Of a stretch of 30,000 bases of DNA, positions 28,115 to 30,000 are shown one piece after another (position 1 is the stretch's first letter; every line of letters begins with the position of its first letter). The notes beneath the pieces were generated by a model. That model did no database searches. It worked only from the letters and a program-made list of their open reading frames with translations, and had not been told where the DNA came from. Source of the stretch: Cristatella mucedo (lineage: Eukaryota; Bryozoa; Phylactolaemata; Cristatellidae); the NCBI GenBank assembly GCA_009760855.2, contig WPIO01000053.1, positions 1,282,501-1,312,500 on the forward strand. The letters are read 5' to 3'. The position numbers and the translations under genes were made by a program.

Positions 28115-30000
28115 AGATAAAACAACCATTTGATTGAACTCGGCACGAGTGCTTTTTAGCTTCTTTTTAAATGTGGTCAAATCAGGGGATGTCGTGAGCG
28201 ACGAACCTTGACATTGTTGCCCTGCTGACTGGGAGCCAGTGCAGGTCGATGAGAAGTGTTGTGATATGGCAGCTTCGAGCTCTCGACAGACAAGCCCAGC
28301 TGCAGGTTTGCACCAGCTATAAGTGCCTGAGTGCACTGGCCGGTAGACCAGCAAGCAGTGAGTTACAGAAGTCGAGATGGGATGTCACAAATGCATAGAC
28401 CATTTGACATGTTTAAGCACGCCCAGATTTAGCCTATCTTATGTAACTGAAAGTAGGCATACTTGATTGTGGAGCTGATGTGGTCGTCTAATGAAAGGTC
28501 ACTTCGGAACATAACACCTAGATTTCGTGCAGATTCAACAGGAGATTTGCTGGCATCGCCGATCGTGAGTGTTAACCTTCCAATTTCTGAATTACACTTG
28601 TTTTGCCCATAACTAGTAAGTTGGTTTTTATCTTCATTCACTTAAAGAAAGTTTGTTGGCATCCATGTGTTGATGTCATCAATGCATGCAGCAATTGAGT
28701 TGAGAGAATTCGACGTGCTGGAGGCTGGGAAAGATCAAAGCTAACGTCCAGCTGAGTGTCATCTGCATAGAAGTGAAAGACTAGATTGTGTCTGCCAATC
28801 ACGTCGGCTAGAGGGAGTGTATACACCGTGAAAAGAATGGGACCAAGCGCATAACCCTGAGTTACCTCATATTTCAGAGGTACCTTGGATCATCATTTTC
28901 CATCTGCTTAAACTATTGCACTGCAGTACCAGTGATGCCCAGGTGAGCTGACAGGCGCCCAAGAAGGACTTAGTGAGCTATAGTACCAGAAGGTGCCGAA
29001 AGATGGAGCAAGACCAGCAGAGAAATTCCACCTAGGTCTACATTCCTAGGAAGGTCGTTCATTATACATTAGAAGGAATGATGAGTCTGTAGAGCAGTGG
29101 TTCTCAACCTTCCTAGTGCCGTGACCCTTTAATGTAGTTGATGTTGATGCGACCCCCAACCATAAAATCATTGTGTGCAAAATGTGGAAATTGTCTTTGC
29201 CGATGGTTTTAGGCGACCCCTGTGGAAGATTGAGAACCGCTGCTGTAGAAGGATTACTTCTAATACCAAATTGGAATTTACTAGCTAGATGTGCAGTTTC
29301 AATATTTGAGTTCAGCTGGTCTGCCACGACTCGATCCGATGTCTTTGATAGGAGCGGTAGAAAAAAGACTAGGCTGAAGTTGCTTAAGTTCTTTTGGTCT
29401 AGTGTTGCTTCTTGAGTAGTGACCTGACTAGAGCGTTTTTTTAAAGGTTCTGGGGCACGATCCGAGGTTGTGACATGTTTATGACATTATTATGCATGGC
29501 AGCAGCAGATCAATGCATCTTAGAAGCAGGCCTGTTAATAGGGTCGAGAGGACTAGTTGTCTTCTTCGATTGGGCTTTGAATTGGACGATGAAGGCACTC
29601 GTGGCCTTCTTGAATGTAGAAAATGAGGGCCTGCACGGATTTGTGTGAGTGGATTCTAGAGGAATGCAGCCACTCTAGGGATGGACTGACTGTCTTTGTC
29701 TATCTTCTCGACAAGGAAATTGGAGAATGGCTAAATCGATCATCGTGAGGATCACTAGGTAAGGAGCAAGCCTGGGTGCGGTTAATGTGATGGTTTATCA
29801 TAGATATCATCTTTGGATTGTGCATCTGTGAATCGAGAATGTTTTTTGTATAAGCAGACTTGGCCTTTGCTAGGATGGATTGGTACGATCTACAGTAGTC
29901 CTCGTATGCCTGACGATGGGAAGTCAGTCCCGATCTTTGGTATGCTTTTTCAAAGTTGGGCTTTGTAAACCGCGCTTACTGTTCTGCCTTACTCAGAGGT
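28115..30000 (-). mobile_element. LINE-A copy running off the right edge
   Basis: Minus-strand copy. From the right edge it reads the linker upstream of the reverse transcriptase (FTKPNFEKAYQRSG, SHRQAYEDYCRSYQSILAKA), the first reverse transcriptase motifs (LKKATLDQKN-like, VADQLNSNIETAHLASKFQF), the palm, FHFYADDTQLDVSFDLSQPP with an intact YADD near 28790, ARNLGVMFRSDLSLDDHISS, and a C-terminal piece near 28150-28350. It has frameshifts and a C-terminal deletion and lacks the 3' UTR. A short hAT element interrupts it at 29095-29242. The 5' part, possibly with the endonuclease, lies beyond the window. Confidence 0.85.
29095..29242. mobile_element. Non-autonomous hAT element, SPIN/Charlie-like
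   Basis: A 148-bp element with terminal inverted repeats: CAGTGGTTCTCAACCTTCC on the left, and CAGCGGTTCTCAATCTTCC when the right end is read inward, two mismatches in 19. It is flanked by an 8-bp target duplication, CTGTAGAG (29087-29094) and CTGTAGAA (29243-29250), as expected for hAT transposons. Interior blocks GTGACCCTTTAATG, GCGACCCCCAACCATAAAAT and GGCGACCCCTGTGG closely resemble vertebrate SPIN/Charlie-type hAT elements as I remember them. It has no coding capacity and sits inside the LINE-A copy. Confidence 0.88.

Overview
This window looks like a piece of an animal nuclear genome, most likely a marine or freshwater invertebrate (a mollusc or other lophotrochozoan is my best guess, held loosely). 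It has long dinucleotide microsatellites, tRNA-derived SINEs, many decayed CR1/L2-group non-LTR retrotransposons, a satellite, and one exon of a nuclear receptor of the DAF-12/HR96 type. I see no prokaryotic gene organisation. Almost every long open frame is transposon debris or an artefact of simple repeats.

Layout. 1-2850: LINE fragments of two families, here called LINE-A (L2-like tail ending in TTA repeats) and LINE-B (tail ending in ACAT-like repeats), including a fold-back arrangement. 2850-5640: a (CT)n tract of about 200 bp, then GC-rich sequence with no recognisable gene. 5640-9410: the most complete LINE-A copy (+), carrying two SINE-A insertions, running tail-to-tail into a minus-strand LINE-A copy with a SINE-B insertion. 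9410-10530: non-coding with (GT)n. 10530-12545: a three-layer nest of old LINE-A, SINE-A and younger LINE-A. 12546-14440: a LINE-B copy. 14571-14873: the nuclear receptor exon, coding the first zinc finger. 14874-18400: presumed intron or intergenic sequence with microsatellites, a LINE-B fragment and a CpG-rich stretch. 18405-19500: a solitary LINE-A tail, a remarkable array of four hairpins with one shared loop and different but self-complementary stems, and a small fold-back element. 19580-22830: CTG/CAG-rich unassigned sequence. 22829-23941: a satellite with an 86-bp unit organised as a 258-bp higher-order repeat, each unit holding the palindrome GTCACGTGAC. 24100-27740: two SINE-B copies, then AT-rich sequence with a solitary LINE-A tail. 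27745-30000: LINE-A copies in both orientations, one carrying a short hAT element with an 8-bp target duplication.

The parts act together mainly as a transposon community. LINE-A supplies a reverse transcriptase whose 3' end is imitated by the SINE-B tail, so SINE-B was probably mobilised by LINE-A. The only convincing host-gene piece is the nuclear receptor exon, and it lacks one of the zinc-binding cysteines. The most unusual signal is the hairpin array at 18917-19166, which fits no class I know.
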